Part shown: positions 8,276 through 16,134 of the stretch, piece after piece
Position numbering within the stretch: position 1 is the first letter of the stretch
Layout of the letters: every line of letters begins with the position of its first letter
Assembly (NCBI GenBank): GCA_017471765.1
Contig: JAFURT010000008.1
Coordinates: 24,812 to 88,811 of the forward strand
Origin: Clostridia bacterium
Lineage (GTDB): Bacteria; Bacillota; Clostridia; Oscillospirales; Acutalibacteraceae
DNA length: 64,000 nt
Direction of reading: 5' to 3'
Notes under the pieces: model-generated
Told to the model about the DNA's origin: nothing
Seen by the model: the letters and a program-made list of their open reading frames with translations, nothing else
Databases searched by the model: none
Made by a program: the position numbers and the translations under genes

Positions 8276-9223
8276 ATGTCTAAATTGTATACTAAGACCG
8301 GCGACACCGGTCGTGCCAGCACCTTGACAAGACAAAATATTCCTAAGAACAGCCCGATTTTCGAGCTGTTGGGTACCCTGGATGAGCTCACCTCCTGTCT
8401 GGGAATGGCCCGTGCTAAGGTACCGGGCATGGCTGAACTGCTGGAGCAGATTCAGGCAGACCTGCTAGGGGTTTCCGGTGAGTTGTCCGGCGGCAAGCGC
8501 TATGCAGAGCCGGATCGGGTAGCTCAGTTGGAGCGTGCTATTGACTCGGTGTGTGAGGGGAACGCCTCTTTTGAAGGGTTTGTTCTCCCTGGTAAGACCG
8601 AGGGCGGTGCAGCCCTGGATGTGGCCCGTACGGTGGCTCGCCGTGCTGAACGGTGTGCTGTGGCGGCCTCCCAGACCGGCGGTATTACCCGGGACATGCT
8701 GGCATGGCTCAACCGTCTGTCCGACCTGCTGTATGCACTGGCTCGCTTGTGTGACCGCACGAATTCTTCGGTAGCAAAACAACCCGCCCGCACCAATGCC
8801 GGTGCGGTAGGGGAGGGCTTCTGCGACAAGGCGATGGCTCTCTGCCGCGAGGTACAGCGTTATGCGGCAACGCAAGGCGTTAAGGTGGTCACAGCGGTGT
8901 GTGATGCCGGTGGTAACCCGGTGGCGATGCTTCGGGCGGATGACGCCTTCATCGCTAGTGTGGATATCGCTGTGAACAAGGCATTCACCTCTGTGTCACT
9001 CAAGATGACCACAGAGGAGTTGGGCAAGCTGGCCCAGCCGGGCGAGTCCTTGTACGGCATCCAGTTTACCAATAACAACCGCATCGTGATTTTCGGCGGC
9101 GGCGTTCCGCTGACCGAGGACGGTGTGATTGTCGGAGGCTTTGGTGTCAGCGGCGGTACCGCCGCTGAAGATACCACCTTCGGCAACTATGCTAAAGAAT
9201 TTTATGAAAAGGAGTTGAGATGA
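8276..9223 (+). CDS. pduO: PduO-like protein: cobalamin adenosyltransferase domain fused to HbpS/GlcG-like domain
   Basis: 315 residues in two domains. Residues about 1-165 are an ATP:cob(I)alamin adenosyltransferase fold: YTKTGDTG at the N-terminus, VARTVARRAER and LNRLSDLLYALAR, the signature motifs of PduO enzymes. Residues about 185-315 are a GlcG/HbpS domain (DKAMALCREVQ, VCDAGGNPVAMLRADDAF, GGVPL, GGFGVSGGTAAED), known in some members to bind heme or corrinoid. AAGGAG with 6-base spacing supports the ATG at 8276 over the TTG at 8270. Oddity: the dehydratase here does not need B12, so the role is unclear. The segment after the ATP-binding loop (IPKNSPIFELLG) differs from the usual RVxKDDxR pattern, so adenosyltransferase activity may be lost. 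Confidence 0.82.
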   Translation: MSKLYTKTGDTGRASTLTRQNIPKNSPIFELLGTLDELTSCLGMARAKVPGMAELLEQIQADLLGVSGELSGGKRYAEPDRVAQLERAIDSVCEGNASFEGFVLPGKTEGGAALDVARTVARRAERCAVAASQTGGITRDMLAWLNRLSDLLYALARLCDRTNSSVAKQPARTNAGAVGEGFCDKAMALCREVQRYAATQGVKVVTAVCDAGGNPVAMLRADDAFIASVDIAVNKAFTSVSLKMTTEELGKLAQPGESLYGIQFTNNNRIVIFGGGVPLTEDGVIVGGFGVSGGTAAEDTTFGNYAKEFYEKELR

Positions 9224-10681
9224 TTGGCTATTGAAATTACGGAAGCCCAGATCGGTAAGATCGTAGCACAGGTGTTGCAGTCTATGGACGGCGGCGCCGC
9301 CGTTGCCGACAAACCGGATTGGGATAGCACCCACTATGGACAGCGGACCTTTGCCGGTATTTTCACCGACATGAATGCGGCTATCGAGGCCACCCAGGAA
9401 GGGTATAAGGCCCTGCGCAACATGACCGTTGCCCAGCGGGAGAAAATCATCACCGAGATCCGCCGTTTGACCAGAGAAGAAGCCCCCATTATGGCGAAAC
9501 TGGGCGTAGCGGAGACCGGTATGGGCCGTGTGGATCACAAAACAGCCAAGCACATTCTCGTCGCTGATAAGACGCCGGGCACCGAGGACATCGAGCCCAG
9601 AGCCCGCACCGGTGACGACGGCCTGACCCTCATCGAGATGGCCCCCTTCGGGCTGGTGGGTAGTATCACCCCCAGCACCAACCCCAGTGAAACGGTTATC
9701 TGTAACAGCATTGGTATGATTGCCGCCGGCAACGGTGTGGTGTTCAACCCCCACCCCAATGCTATTGCTACCTCCAACTATGCTGTTGACCTGGTCAACC
9801 GGGCTTCGGCGGCGATGGGTGGCCCCAAGGTGCTGGTTTGCTCCATGGCGAAGCCCACCCTGGAGAGTGCTTCAATCATGCAGTCTCATCCGCTGATTAA
9901 GTTGCTGGTTTGCACCGGCGGCCCCGGCGTGGTGAAAGCGGTGCTATCCTCCGGCAAAAAGGCCATTGGCGCCGGCGCTGGTAACCCCCCGGTCATCGTG
10001 GACGATACCGCCGATATTCCGAAGGCAGCCAAGGACATCATTGACGGCTGTTCTTTCGATAACAACCTGCCCTGCATTGCGGAGAAAGAGGTTTTCGCCT
10101 TCAATAACATTGCTGACGATCTCATCCACTATATGCGGCAGAACGGTGCCTACCAGCTCAGCCGTGAGCAGATGGAAGCGCTGGAGAAGATCGTGCTGGT
10201 GGAGCAGACTGGTAAGGACGGCAAGACTCGCAAGGTTATTAACCGTAAGTGCGTTGGCCGTGACGCAGCCGTGCTGATGAGCAAGATCGGCGTGACTGTG
10301 GATAGCAGTGTTCGTTGCCTTATCTGCGAGACGGATTTCCATCATGTCTTCGTGCAGGAAGAGCTGATGATGCCCATCCTGCCCATCGTGCGTGTGCGGG
10401 ACATCGATGAAGCCATTGACCTGGCTGTCAAGGCAGAGCATGGCAATCGCCACACCGCCCACATGCACTCCAAGAATGTGGATCATTTGACCCGGTTCGC
10501 CAGGGCGGTGGAGACCACCATTTTCGTCAAGAACGCACCGTCCTATGCCGGTATCGGCTTCGGCGGCGAGGGACATACCACCTTTACGATCGCCGGCCCC
10601 ACCGGTGAGGGTATCACCTCGGCCCGTAGCTTCACCCGGCAACGCCGCTGCGTGATGGCAGATAGCTTCCATATCATTTAA
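9224..10681 (+). CDS. pduP: CoA-acylating propionaldehyde dehydrogenase with N-terminal encapsulation peptide
   Basis: A 485-residue aldehyde dehydrogenase of the PduP/EutE family. The first about 18 residues (IEITEAQIGKIVAQVLQSM) form an amphipathic helix typical of BMC encapsulation peptides; a Gly/Ala linker leads into the ALDH fold. The catalytic Cys284 is in the NNLPCIAEK motif, with GNPPVIVDDTAD upstream. It oxidises propionaldehyde plus CoA and NAD+ to propionyl-CoA inside the compartment. It starts with TTG directly after the PduO stop, behind AAAAGGAG at 9-base spacing. PduL uses its product and the alcohol dehydrogenase next door can recycle NADH. Confidence 0.93.
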   Translation: MAIEITEAQIGKIVAQVLQSMDGGAAVADKPDWDSTHYGQRTFAGIFTDMNAAIEATQEGYKALRNMTVAQREKIITEIRRLTREEAPIMAKLGVAETGMGRVDHKTAKHILVADKTPGTEDIEPRARTGDDGLTLIEMAPFGLVGSITPSTNPSETVICNSIGMIAAGNGVVFNPHPNAIATSNYAVDLVNRASAAMGGPKVLVCSMAKPTLESASIMQSHPLIKLLVCTGGPGVVKAVLSSGKKAIGAGAGNPPVIVDDTADIPKAAKDIIDGCSFDNNLPCIAEKEVFAFNNIADDLIHYMRQNGAYQLSREQMEALEKIVLVEQTGKDGKTRKVINRKCVGRDAAVLMSKIGVTVDSSVRCLICETDFHHVFVQEELMMPILPIVRVRDIDEAIDLAVKAEHGNRHTAHMHSKNVDHLTRFARAVETTIFVKNAPSYAGIGFGGEGHTTFTIAGPTGEGITSARSFTRQRRCVMADSFHII

Positions 10682-10693
10682 GGAGGAAAAAAC

Positions 10694-11902
10694 ATGGAAT
10701 TGAATGCAAGTCAAGTAGAAAGCATCGTCCGTGACGTGCTGGCTCAGATGACCGGTAATGCCGCTGCAGCCCCTGCAGCCGCCGCCGGCATCCCCCAGAC
10801 CGCCAAGGTGGCTATGCTGACTGCCCCCAAGACCATTGAGGTCAAGGAATACCCCATGCCGGCTGTCGGCGATAACGACATTCTCGTTAAGGTCGAAGGC
10901 TGTGGCGTGTGCGGTACCGACGTCCACGAGTGGAAGGGCGATCCCTTCGGCCTGGCTCCTGTTGTTCTCGGTCACGAGGGCACCGGTGAGATCCTGGCAC
11001 TGGGCAAGAACGTCAAGTGCGATACCGCTGGTAACCCCCTGAAGGTTGGTGATAAGATTGTCACCTCCGTTATCAGCTGTGGCGAGTGTAAGATTTGCCG
11101 GATGCATCCTGCTAACACCAACCTGTGCGATAAGCAGGGCATCTTCGGCCTGATTCCGGACAGTGCTGATAAGCACCTGAACGGTTGGTTCGCTACCCAC
11201 CTGCTCATCAGTGCTAAAGGCGCCACCTACTTCAATGTCAACGGCCTGGATGTCCAGGAGCGTATGTTGCTGGAGCTGGCCTGTGTGTGTGTGCACGCCT
11301 ATAACCGTGCCAATTCCACCGGCCTGATGAAGTTCAACACCAAGGTGCTGGTACAGGGTTGTGGCCCTGTCGGCCTGATGCAGATTGCTGTACTGCGTGC
11401 CGCCGGCATCAACCACATCATTGCTGTTGACGGTAACGCTAAGCGTTTGGAGATGGCCAAGAAGCTGGGTGCCAAGACCACCGTCAACTTCCGTGAAGCC
11501 GACACTCTGGAGAAGCGGATCGCACTGGTCAAGGGCGTCACCGACGGCCTGGGCGCTGATTTCGTGTTCCAGTGCACCGGCGCTCCTCCTGCGGCGGCAG
11601 ATGCATACAGCTACGTGCGCCGTGGCGGTGGCTTCTGCGAGATGGGCTTCTTCGTCAACAATGGCGAGTTCTCCATCAACCCCCACTTCGCTATGTGTAA
11701 TAAGGAGATCAACCTGGTTGGTTCCTGGGATTACAGCGCAGACGATTATCCCACCACCATCGCCTTCCTGCTGCAGGCTCGTGAGATGAACATCCCGATC
11801 AAGGAACTCATCACCCACAGCTTCCCGCTGGATCAGCTGAACAAGGCTATGGAAGTCAATATCGCCCAGGAGGGCATTAAGATCTGCTATCTGGCAGATT
11901 AA
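10694..11902 (+). CDS. zinc-dependent alcohol dehydrogenase with encapsulation peptide
   Basis: 402 residues. Residues 2-19 (LNASQVESIVRDVLAQM) are an encapsulation-peptide-like helix joined by an Ala/Pro linker (about 23-35) to a medium-chain dehydrogenase. Catalytic zinc ligands Cys73 (GVCGTDVHEW) and the GHEGTGE histidine, structural zinc cysteines (CGECKICRMHPANTNLC) and the Rossmann VLVQGCGPVGLMQIAVL are visible. It probably reduces propionaldehyde to propanol with recycling of NADH, and/or lactaldehyde to 1,2-propanediol; a separate lactaldehyde reductase is not in the locus. Strong AAGGAGG, 12 bases after the ALDH stop. Many BMC loci use iron-type dehydrogenases; a targeted zinc-type enzyme fits GRM5-like loci. 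Confidence 0.9.
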   Translation: MELNASQVESIVRDVLAQMTGNAAAAPAAAAGIPQTAKVAMLTAPKTIEVKEYPMPAVGDNDILVKVEGCGVCGTDVHEWKGDPFGLAPVVLGHEGTGEILALGKNVKCDTAGNPLKVGDKIVTSVISCGECKICRMHPANTNLCDKQGIFGLIPDSADKHLNGWFATHLLISAKGATYFNVNGLDVQERMLLELACVCVHAYNRANSTGLMKFNTKVLVQGCGPVGLMQIAVLRAAGINHIIAVDGNAKRLEMAKKLGAKTTVNFREADTLEKRIALVKGVTDGLGADFVFQCTGAPPAAADAYSYVRRGGGFCEMGFFVNNGEFSINPHFAMCNKEINLVGSWDYSADDYPTTIAFLLQAREMNIPIKELITHSFPLDQLNKAMEVNIAQEGIKICYLAD

Positions 11903-11924
11903 GCGAAAGTAGAGGGCATTCGGT

Positions 11925-12251
11925 ATGGCAAAAGCATTAGGTCTATTAGAGGTGTTCGGCTTTACCACCGCTGTCGTCATCGGGGACATGATTGCCAAAG
12001 CGGCAGATGTGACCATCGTGGCGTTGGATAAGAATAAGCCGGCCGCCGGCGATGCCGCTGAGGTACCGCTGCTGATGACCATCAAATTTGAAGGCGATGC
12101 AGCCGCTGTTGAGCACGCACTGGAGGTCGGTGTGGCCGAAGCCAAGCGGCGCAACCTGTATGTCGTTTCTGACTTCATCTCCCGGCAGGCCGAGGATACG
12201 GTCAAGATGGCCCGTATCGCCGCCACCGGCAAGGATAAGCTGAATGGCTGA
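11925..12251 (+). CDS. BMC-domain shell protein, long variant
   Basis: A 108-residue single BMC domain, beginning KALGLLEVFGFTTAVVIGD, with the KAADVTIV strand and an AAAVEHALEVG helix. It differs from the other shell paralogs by a longer strand-loop around residues 35-50 (DKNKPAAGDAAEVP) and a C-terminal helical extension (about 84-108) after the core fold. Such hexamers tile the shell facets; the extension might line the pore or the lumen. Weak SD (GAGGG), 22 bases after the dehydrogenase. The specific subfamily cannot be assigned by eye. Confidence 0.85.
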   Translation: MAKALGLLEVFGFTTAVVIGDMIAKAADVTIVALDKNKPAAGDAAEVPLLMTIKFEGDAAAVEHALEVGVAEAKRRNLYVVSDFISRQAEDTVKMARIAATGKDKLNG

Positions 12252-12334
12252 CACCCTCTTCAAGTTCCGTTAAAACAGGTTTTCACCTGTAAAAATACTA
12301 ATAAAAAATATACTAACAGATAGGAGATTTTATT

Positions 12335-12610
12335 ATGTTGGAAGCATTAGGTATGGTAGAAACCCGTGGTCTGGTAGCCGCTATTGAGGCTGCTGATGCA
12401 ATGGTCAAGGCGGCCAATGTTACCCTGATCGGCTCCGAGAAGATCGGTTCCGGTTTGGTGAGCATCATGGTCCGTGGCGATGTCGGTGCTGTTAAGGCCG
12501 CTGTCGAGGCCGGTGGCGCTGCTGCCTCCCGCCTGGGCGAGGTTGTCGCTACGCATGTCATTCCCCGTCCTCATGGCGATGTGGAGAAGCTGTTGCCTGT
12601 CCTGAAGTAA
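12335..12610 (+). CDS. BMC-H shell protein (PduA/PduJ-like), copy 1
   Basis: A 91-residue hexameric shell protein with the canonical [19 protein letters not shown] start, [25 protein letters not shown] and the HVIPRPH end. The pore-loop region is KIGSG, typical of PduA/EutM-like facets that pass small polar metabolites. Preceded by an 83-base A+T-rich gap containing a small hairpin (12275-12290) and ATAGGAG. Nearly identical to the proteins at 13076-13348 and 13391-13663; it differs from the latter by an extra Leu2 and one Val/Ile change. Probably among the most abundant facet proteins. Confidence 0.93.
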   Translation: MLEALGMVETRGLVAAIEAADAMVKAANVTLIGSEKIGSGLVSIMVRGDVGAVKAAVEAGGAAASRLGEVVATHVIPRPHGDVEKLLPVLK

Positions 12611-12632
12611 GATTTTTGTCGAAAGGCTCGGT

Positions 12633-12917
12633 ATGGCTATGGAACAAAAAGCAATAGCCCTCTTAGAGGTGCAAGCCATGGTAGCAGCAATTGCCGGGCT
12701 GGATGCCATGTTAAAGGCCGCTGACGTTCGACTGATCCACACAGAGAAACGGTTGGGCGGACGGCTGGTAACGGTGGTGGTGGATGGCACTGTATCGGAT
12801 GTCACCGCCGCCGCCGAAGCTGGCAGAATTGCCGCCGCACAGGTGGGTAAGGTCGCTCTGTGCGAGGTAGTTGCCAATCCCCATCCCGAAATCACCAAGT
12901 TCCTGTATGTTGGTTAA
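12633..12917 (+). CDS. BMC-H shell protein, divergent paralog
   Basis: 94 residues, single BMC domain ([62 protein letters not shown]). The pore loop is KRLGGR rather than KIGSG, which would change pore charge and so permeability. It sits between two near-identical BMC-H genes. GAAAGG with 6-base spacing favours the ATG at 12633; an ATG two codons later is possible. Confidence 0.9.
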   Translation: MAMEQKAIALLEVQAMVAAIAGLDAMLKAADVRLIHTEKRLGGRLVTVVVDGTVSDVTAAAEAGRIAAAQVGKVALCEVVANPHPEITKFLYVG

Positions 12918-12940
12918 TGGGAAGAAAGGATGTAAGTGAA

Positions 12941-13348
12941 ATGGCTGAAGCAAAAAAGCCGGCTGCGCCGAAAACGGCAGCTAAAAAGCCGGAAACTAAG
13001 AAACCGGTGGCAGAAGCCCCCGCTACAAAGGCTCAAACAGAAAAAACTGTCAATATGAAAAAGGAGAGTATTCACATGGAAGCATTAGGTATGGTAGAAA
13101 CCCGTGGTCTGGTAGCCGCTATTGAGGCTGCTGATGCAATGGTCAAGGCGGCTAACGTCGTCCTGATCGGCTCCGAGAAGATCGGTTCCGGTTTGGTGAG
13201 CATCATGGTTCGCGGCGATGTCGGTGCTGTTAAGGCCGCTGTCGAGGCTGGTGGCGCTGCTGCCTCCCGCCTGGGCGAAGTGATCGCTACCCACGTTATT
13301 CCCCGCCCCCACAGCGATGTGGACAAACTGCTGCCCATCCTGAAATAA
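12941..13348 (+). CDS. BMC-H shell protein with 45-residue Lys/Ala/Pro-rich N-terminal extension (second start at 13076)
   Basis: 135 residues. Residues 1-45 are low-complexity, rich in Lys, Ala, Pro and Thr (11 Lys), probably disordered. Residues 46-135 are a BMC-H domain almost identical to the copies on either side (differences include [17 protein letters not shown]). GAAAGGA precedes the ATG at 12941. A second in-frame ATG at 13076 has its own AAAAAGGAG with 9-base spacing and would give a standard 90-residue shell protein. Two products from one gene are therefore likely, mixing into the same hexamers. In BMC-H folds the N-terminus is near the concave, usually outward, face; that placement here is inference. 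Confidence 0.88.
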   Translation: MAEAKKPAAPKTAAKKPETKKPVAEAPATKAQTEKTVNMKKESIHMEALGMVETRGLVAAIEAADAMVKAANVVLIGSEKIGSGLVSIMVRGDVGAVKAAVEAGGAAASRLGEVIATHVIPRPHSDVDKLLPILK

Positions 13349-13390
13349 GGATAGCATACATTAGTTAATTTTTAAAAGGAGGTCACACAG

Positions 13391-13663
13391 ATGGAAGCAT
13401 TAGGTATGGTAGAGACCCGTGGTCTGGTAGCCGCTATTGAGGCTGCTGATGCGATGGTCAAGGCGGCCAATGTTACCCTGATCGGTTCCGAGAAGATCGG
13501 TTCCGGCTTGGTGAGCATCATGGTCCGTGGCGATGTCGGTGCCGTTAAGGCTGCTGTCGAGGCTGGTGGCGCTGCTGCCTCCCGCTTGGGCGAAGTTATC
13601 GCCACCCATGTCATTCCCCGCCCCCACGGCGACGTGGAGAAGCTGCTGCCCGTTCTGAAGTAA
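13391..13663 (+). CDS. BMC-H shell protein (PduA/PduJ-like), copy 3
   Basis: A 90-residue BMC-H protein behind a strong AAAAGGAGGTC. Same sequence as copy 1 except for the N-terminal Leu and one Val-to-Ile change. The gene ends just before a GC-rich hairpin that separates the shell genes from pduL. The near-identity at DNA level among three copies suggests recent duplication or ongoing gene conversion. Confidence 0.93.
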   Translation: MEALGMVETRGLVAAIEAADAMVKAANVTLIGSEKIGSGLVSIMVRGDVGAVKAAVEAGGAAASRLGEVIATHVIPRPHGDVEKLLPVLK

Positions 13664-13693
13664 TCAGTCGGCACGCGAGTGACAAGCCTTTTT

Positions 13694-13723
13694 CATCCCA
13701 CCTGCCATACGGCAGGTGGGATG
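13694..13723 (+). promoter_or_regulatory. intra-operon hairpin after the shell genes
   Basis: A perfect 13-bp stem (13694-13706 with 13711-13723), loop ATAC, with a short T run before it rather than after it. This suggests an mRNA-stabilising or partial-attenuation element rather than a full terminator. It would lower expression of pduL and later genes relative to the shell proteins. Nothing else is seen in the gap to 13828. Confidence 0.6.
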
Positions 13724-13828
13724 GGATGCTTGCCCTTTGTCCGTATATCCAATCAGGTTCATAAAAGTGTCTGTTCCAGCGGCTTTGCCGCTTGTCGATA
13801 GAAATATTATCAAAGAGGTGCGAATATC

Positions 13829-14488
13829 ATGGCGATTGATGTTACTGCTGTTACCGCCGCAGTGCGGTCTGTCTTGGAAGCCCAGGGAATTTCTGTGATT
13901 TCCGATAAAGCGAATATGGTGCCGGTAGGCGTTTCCAACCGGCACATCCATTTGAGCACGGCGGATGTGGAGACCTTGTTTGGCAAGGGCTATGAGCTCC
14001 AGCCCATGAAGGAGTTGTCTCAGCCCGGCCAGTTTGCCTGCAAGGAGCAGTTGACCATTATCGGGCCTTCCATGCGCGCCATTGAGAAGGTGCGTGTGCT
14101 GGGACCGGTGCGTAAGGCAACGCAGGTAGAGATTTCCCGCACCGACTCTTATACACTGAAGGTAAAAGCGCCTGTGCGTGAGTCCGGTAAGATTGAAGGC
14201 TCTGCCGGCTTGACCATTGTGGGGCCGAAGGGCGTGGTGCATATCGACCAGGGGTGCATCATTGCCAACCGTCACATCCACATGAGTCCTGCCGACGGTG
14301 AGGCTTTTGGCGTGAAGGATGGCGAATACGTCAATGTTGAGGTAGACAATGGCGAGCGCCGCACCAAGTGGTATGATGTGCAGGTACGTGTCAGCCCGGA
14401 TTTCCGGCTGGAGATGCATGTAGATACGGATGACGCCAATGCTGTAGGTTTACCCTGCGGTAGCATGGTACGTGTCGTCAAAGACTGA
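13829..14488 (+). CDS. pduL: phosphate propanoyltransferase with N-terminal encapsulation peptide
   Basis: A 219-residue PduL-family phosphotransacylase converting propionyl-CoA to propionyl phosphate and regenerating CoA inside the shell. The two PTAC repeats each show the zinc-binding motif: VSNRHIHLS near residue 35 and NRHIHMSP near 150. The first about 18 residues (IDVTAVTAAVRSVLEAQ) match an encapsulation peptide. SD AGAGGTG at 8-base spacing. Together with AckA it yields ATP from propionaldehyde. Confidence 0.94.
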   Translation: MAIDVTAVTAAVRSVLEAQGISVISDKANMVPVGVSNRHIHLSTADVETLFGKGYELQPMKELSQPGQFACKEQLTIIGPSMRAIEKVRVLGPVRKATQVEISRTDSYTLKVKAPVRESGKIEGSAGLTIVGPKGVVHIDQGCIIANRHIHMSPADGEAFGVKDGEYVNVEVDNGERRTKWYDVQVRVSPDFRLEMHVDTDDANAVGLPCGSMVRVVKD

Positions 14489-14512
14489 TTTTGACTAAAG
14501 GTTGGTGTTGAT

Positions 14513-14761
14513 ATGCTGGTGGGTAAAATTGTGGGACACATCGTCTCCACCCGGAAGAACGAGAAGCTGGTTGGCTCCAAAATCATGGAGGTTCAGCTGA
14601 TTGAGAATGAGGAACTGAAAAATAAATTTATCGTAGCGCTGGATAGCGTTGGCGCCGGTATTGGCGAGCGTGTGCTCATCACTACCGGTTGTAGTGCCCG
14701 TTTGGCTATGCCGGATCAAACGGCGCCTACGGATGCGGTGATTGTGGGTATCGTTGACTAA
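14513..14761 (+). CDS. EutN/CcmL/PduN-family pentameric vertex protein (BMC-P)
   Basis: An 82-residue BMC-P protein: LVGKIVGHIVSTRKNEKLVGSK at the start, GAGIGERVLITTG and the end AVIVGIVD are typical. Five copies cap the twelve vertices of the polyhedral shell. Only one such gene is present in the locus. It is 24 bases after pduL. Confidence 0.93.
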   Translation: MLVGKIVGHIVSTRKNEKLVGSKIMEVQLIENEELKNKFIVALDSVGAGIGERVLITTGCSARLAMPDQTAPTDAVIVGIVD

Positions 14762-14788
14762 CCATGACCCTTTAAAGGGAGAACCATT

Positions 14789-16114
14789 ATGACCATAGAT
14801 GAACTTAAAAATATTATAACGGATGCCGGCTGCGTAGGTGCGGGTGGTGCCGGTTTCCCTTCTGCCGTTAAGTTGGCTGAGGGAGCCGATACTCTGGTCA
14901 TCAATGCGGCTGAGTGCGAGCCATTGCTGTATTCGGATTATGCATTGATGAAGCAACATCTTGCGGATGTGGCGGCTGGTGCGGAATACGTGATTGAAGC
15001 GACCGGTATCCGCCATGGGTACCTTGGCGTGAAGGAGCATACAGCTCATCGCCTGGGGTTGATGGATGGCGAGGCGATTTCTTCACACGTGACGGTTAAG
15101 CTGTTACCGGATGTGTACCCGATGGGCGATGAGATTATTCTGATTTATCAGGCTCTTGGGCGGATTGTTCCGCCGGGACAGTTGCCCATTTCGGTTGGGG
15201 TAATTGTGTTTAACTGTGAGACGCTGTATAATATCTGTCTTGCTGTCAGAGACCGGCAGACAGTCACCCAGAAATGGGTGACTGTGGGCGGTGCTGTGCG
15301 GCAACCCTTCGTTACGGTTGTGCCGATCGGTACACCGGTAAAGGATATGATGCAGAAGTTCGGCTTTTCGGTACCGGAGGATCATGTGATGATTGATGGC
15401 GGCCCGGCCATGGGACCGATTATCAATCCGGACACGGCGGTTATTACCAAAACAACCAAGGCCCTTTTGATTTTGCCCACCACCATTCCGGCCATTACCA
15501 GTAAGCTGGCAGTCAACCGGACTGTCAATACCCACGCAACGGCGAACTGTTGTCAGTGTCGGTTGTGCACGGATATGTGTCCTCGGGCGTTGATTGGCTA
15601 TCCGCTGGAACCCCATAAAATTGTACGAAATGCAAAATCAATGTTTGAGGAGTACCCGGAGCAGTTTATCGAGTCTGCCGTATGTTGCGGTTGCGGAATT
15701 TGTGAGCTGACAGCTTGCTGTCAGCAGATCAGCCCTCGCCGTGTGTATCAGCAGGTGAAAGAGATTTTGGCTAAGAAGAGATTGCGCTACCAACACAAGG
15801 GTGAGATCAAGGTGGATCCCGAGCGAGAGTACCGGATGTTACCCAGTGAACGTTTCAAGCAACGCATCGGTGTAGCGAAATACGACACTGGCGTTCCGGA
15901 GATGCGGTTTGAGGCGTATAGCCCCACACGCATTCTGTTGCCTCTGCGGCAACACGTGGGCACTCCGGCGCAGCCGATGGTGCATGTTGGCGATTATGTT
16001 ACCGCCGGCCAGTTGGTTGCAGAGGCTACGGGCTTGATTTCCGCTAACATCCACACCTCCATCAGTGGGCGTGTGCAGGATGTTACATCGTCGCACATCG
16101 TTATTGCTGTTTAA
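14789..16114 (+). CDS. pduS: PduS/RnfC-like flavo-Fe-S electron transfer protein
   Basis: 441 residues. N-terminal flavin/NADH-binding Rnf-C-type domain (GCVGAGGAGFPSAVKL, INAAECEPLLYSD), then a ferredoxin-type region with two Cys clusters: C254/C255/C257/C260/C264 (CCQCRLCTDMCPR) and C299/C300/C302/C305 with C310/C311 (CCGCGICELTACC). A C-terminal barrel/biotinyl-like domain (HVGDYVTAGQLVAEATG) follows. PduS-type proteins pass electrons between NADH and shell-associated acceptors; in B12 systems they reduce the cofactor. Here, without a B12 dehydratase, it may instead exchange electrons with PduT across the shell. Confidence 0.9.
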   Translation: MTIDELKNIITDAGCVGAGGAGFPSAVKLAEGADTLVINAAECEPLLYSDYALMKQHLADVAAGAEYVIEATGIRHGYLGVKEHTAHRLGLMDGEAISSHVTVKLLPDVYPMGDEIILIYQALGRIVPPGQLPISVGVIVFNCETLYNICLAVRDRQTVTQKWVTVGGAVRQPFVTVVPIGTPVKDMMQKFGFSVPEDHVMIDGGPAMGPIINPDTAVITKTTKALLILPTTIPAITSKLAVNRTVNTHATANCCQCRLCTDMCPRALIGYPLEPHKIVRNAKSMFEEYPEQFIESAVCCGCGICELTACCQQISPRRVYQQVKEILAKKRLRYQHKGEIKVDPEREYRMLPSERFKQRIGVAKYDTGVPEMRFEAYSPTRILLPLRQHVGTPAQPMVHVGDYVTAGQLVAEATGLISANIHTSISGRVQDVTSSHIVIAV

Positions 16115-16134
16115 CGGAAGGGGGAGAATACATA

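Noticed and set aside
9944-12232. 762-codon antisense frame across pduP, alcohol dehydrogenase and a shell gene
   Set aside because: No motif or ribosome site; produced by codon bias of three well-supported + strand genes.
12275-12290. ACAGGT-TTTC-ACCTGT hairpin between two shell genes
   Set aside because: Only 6 bp with a weak A-run tail; too short to call a terminator, though it may aid mRNA processing.
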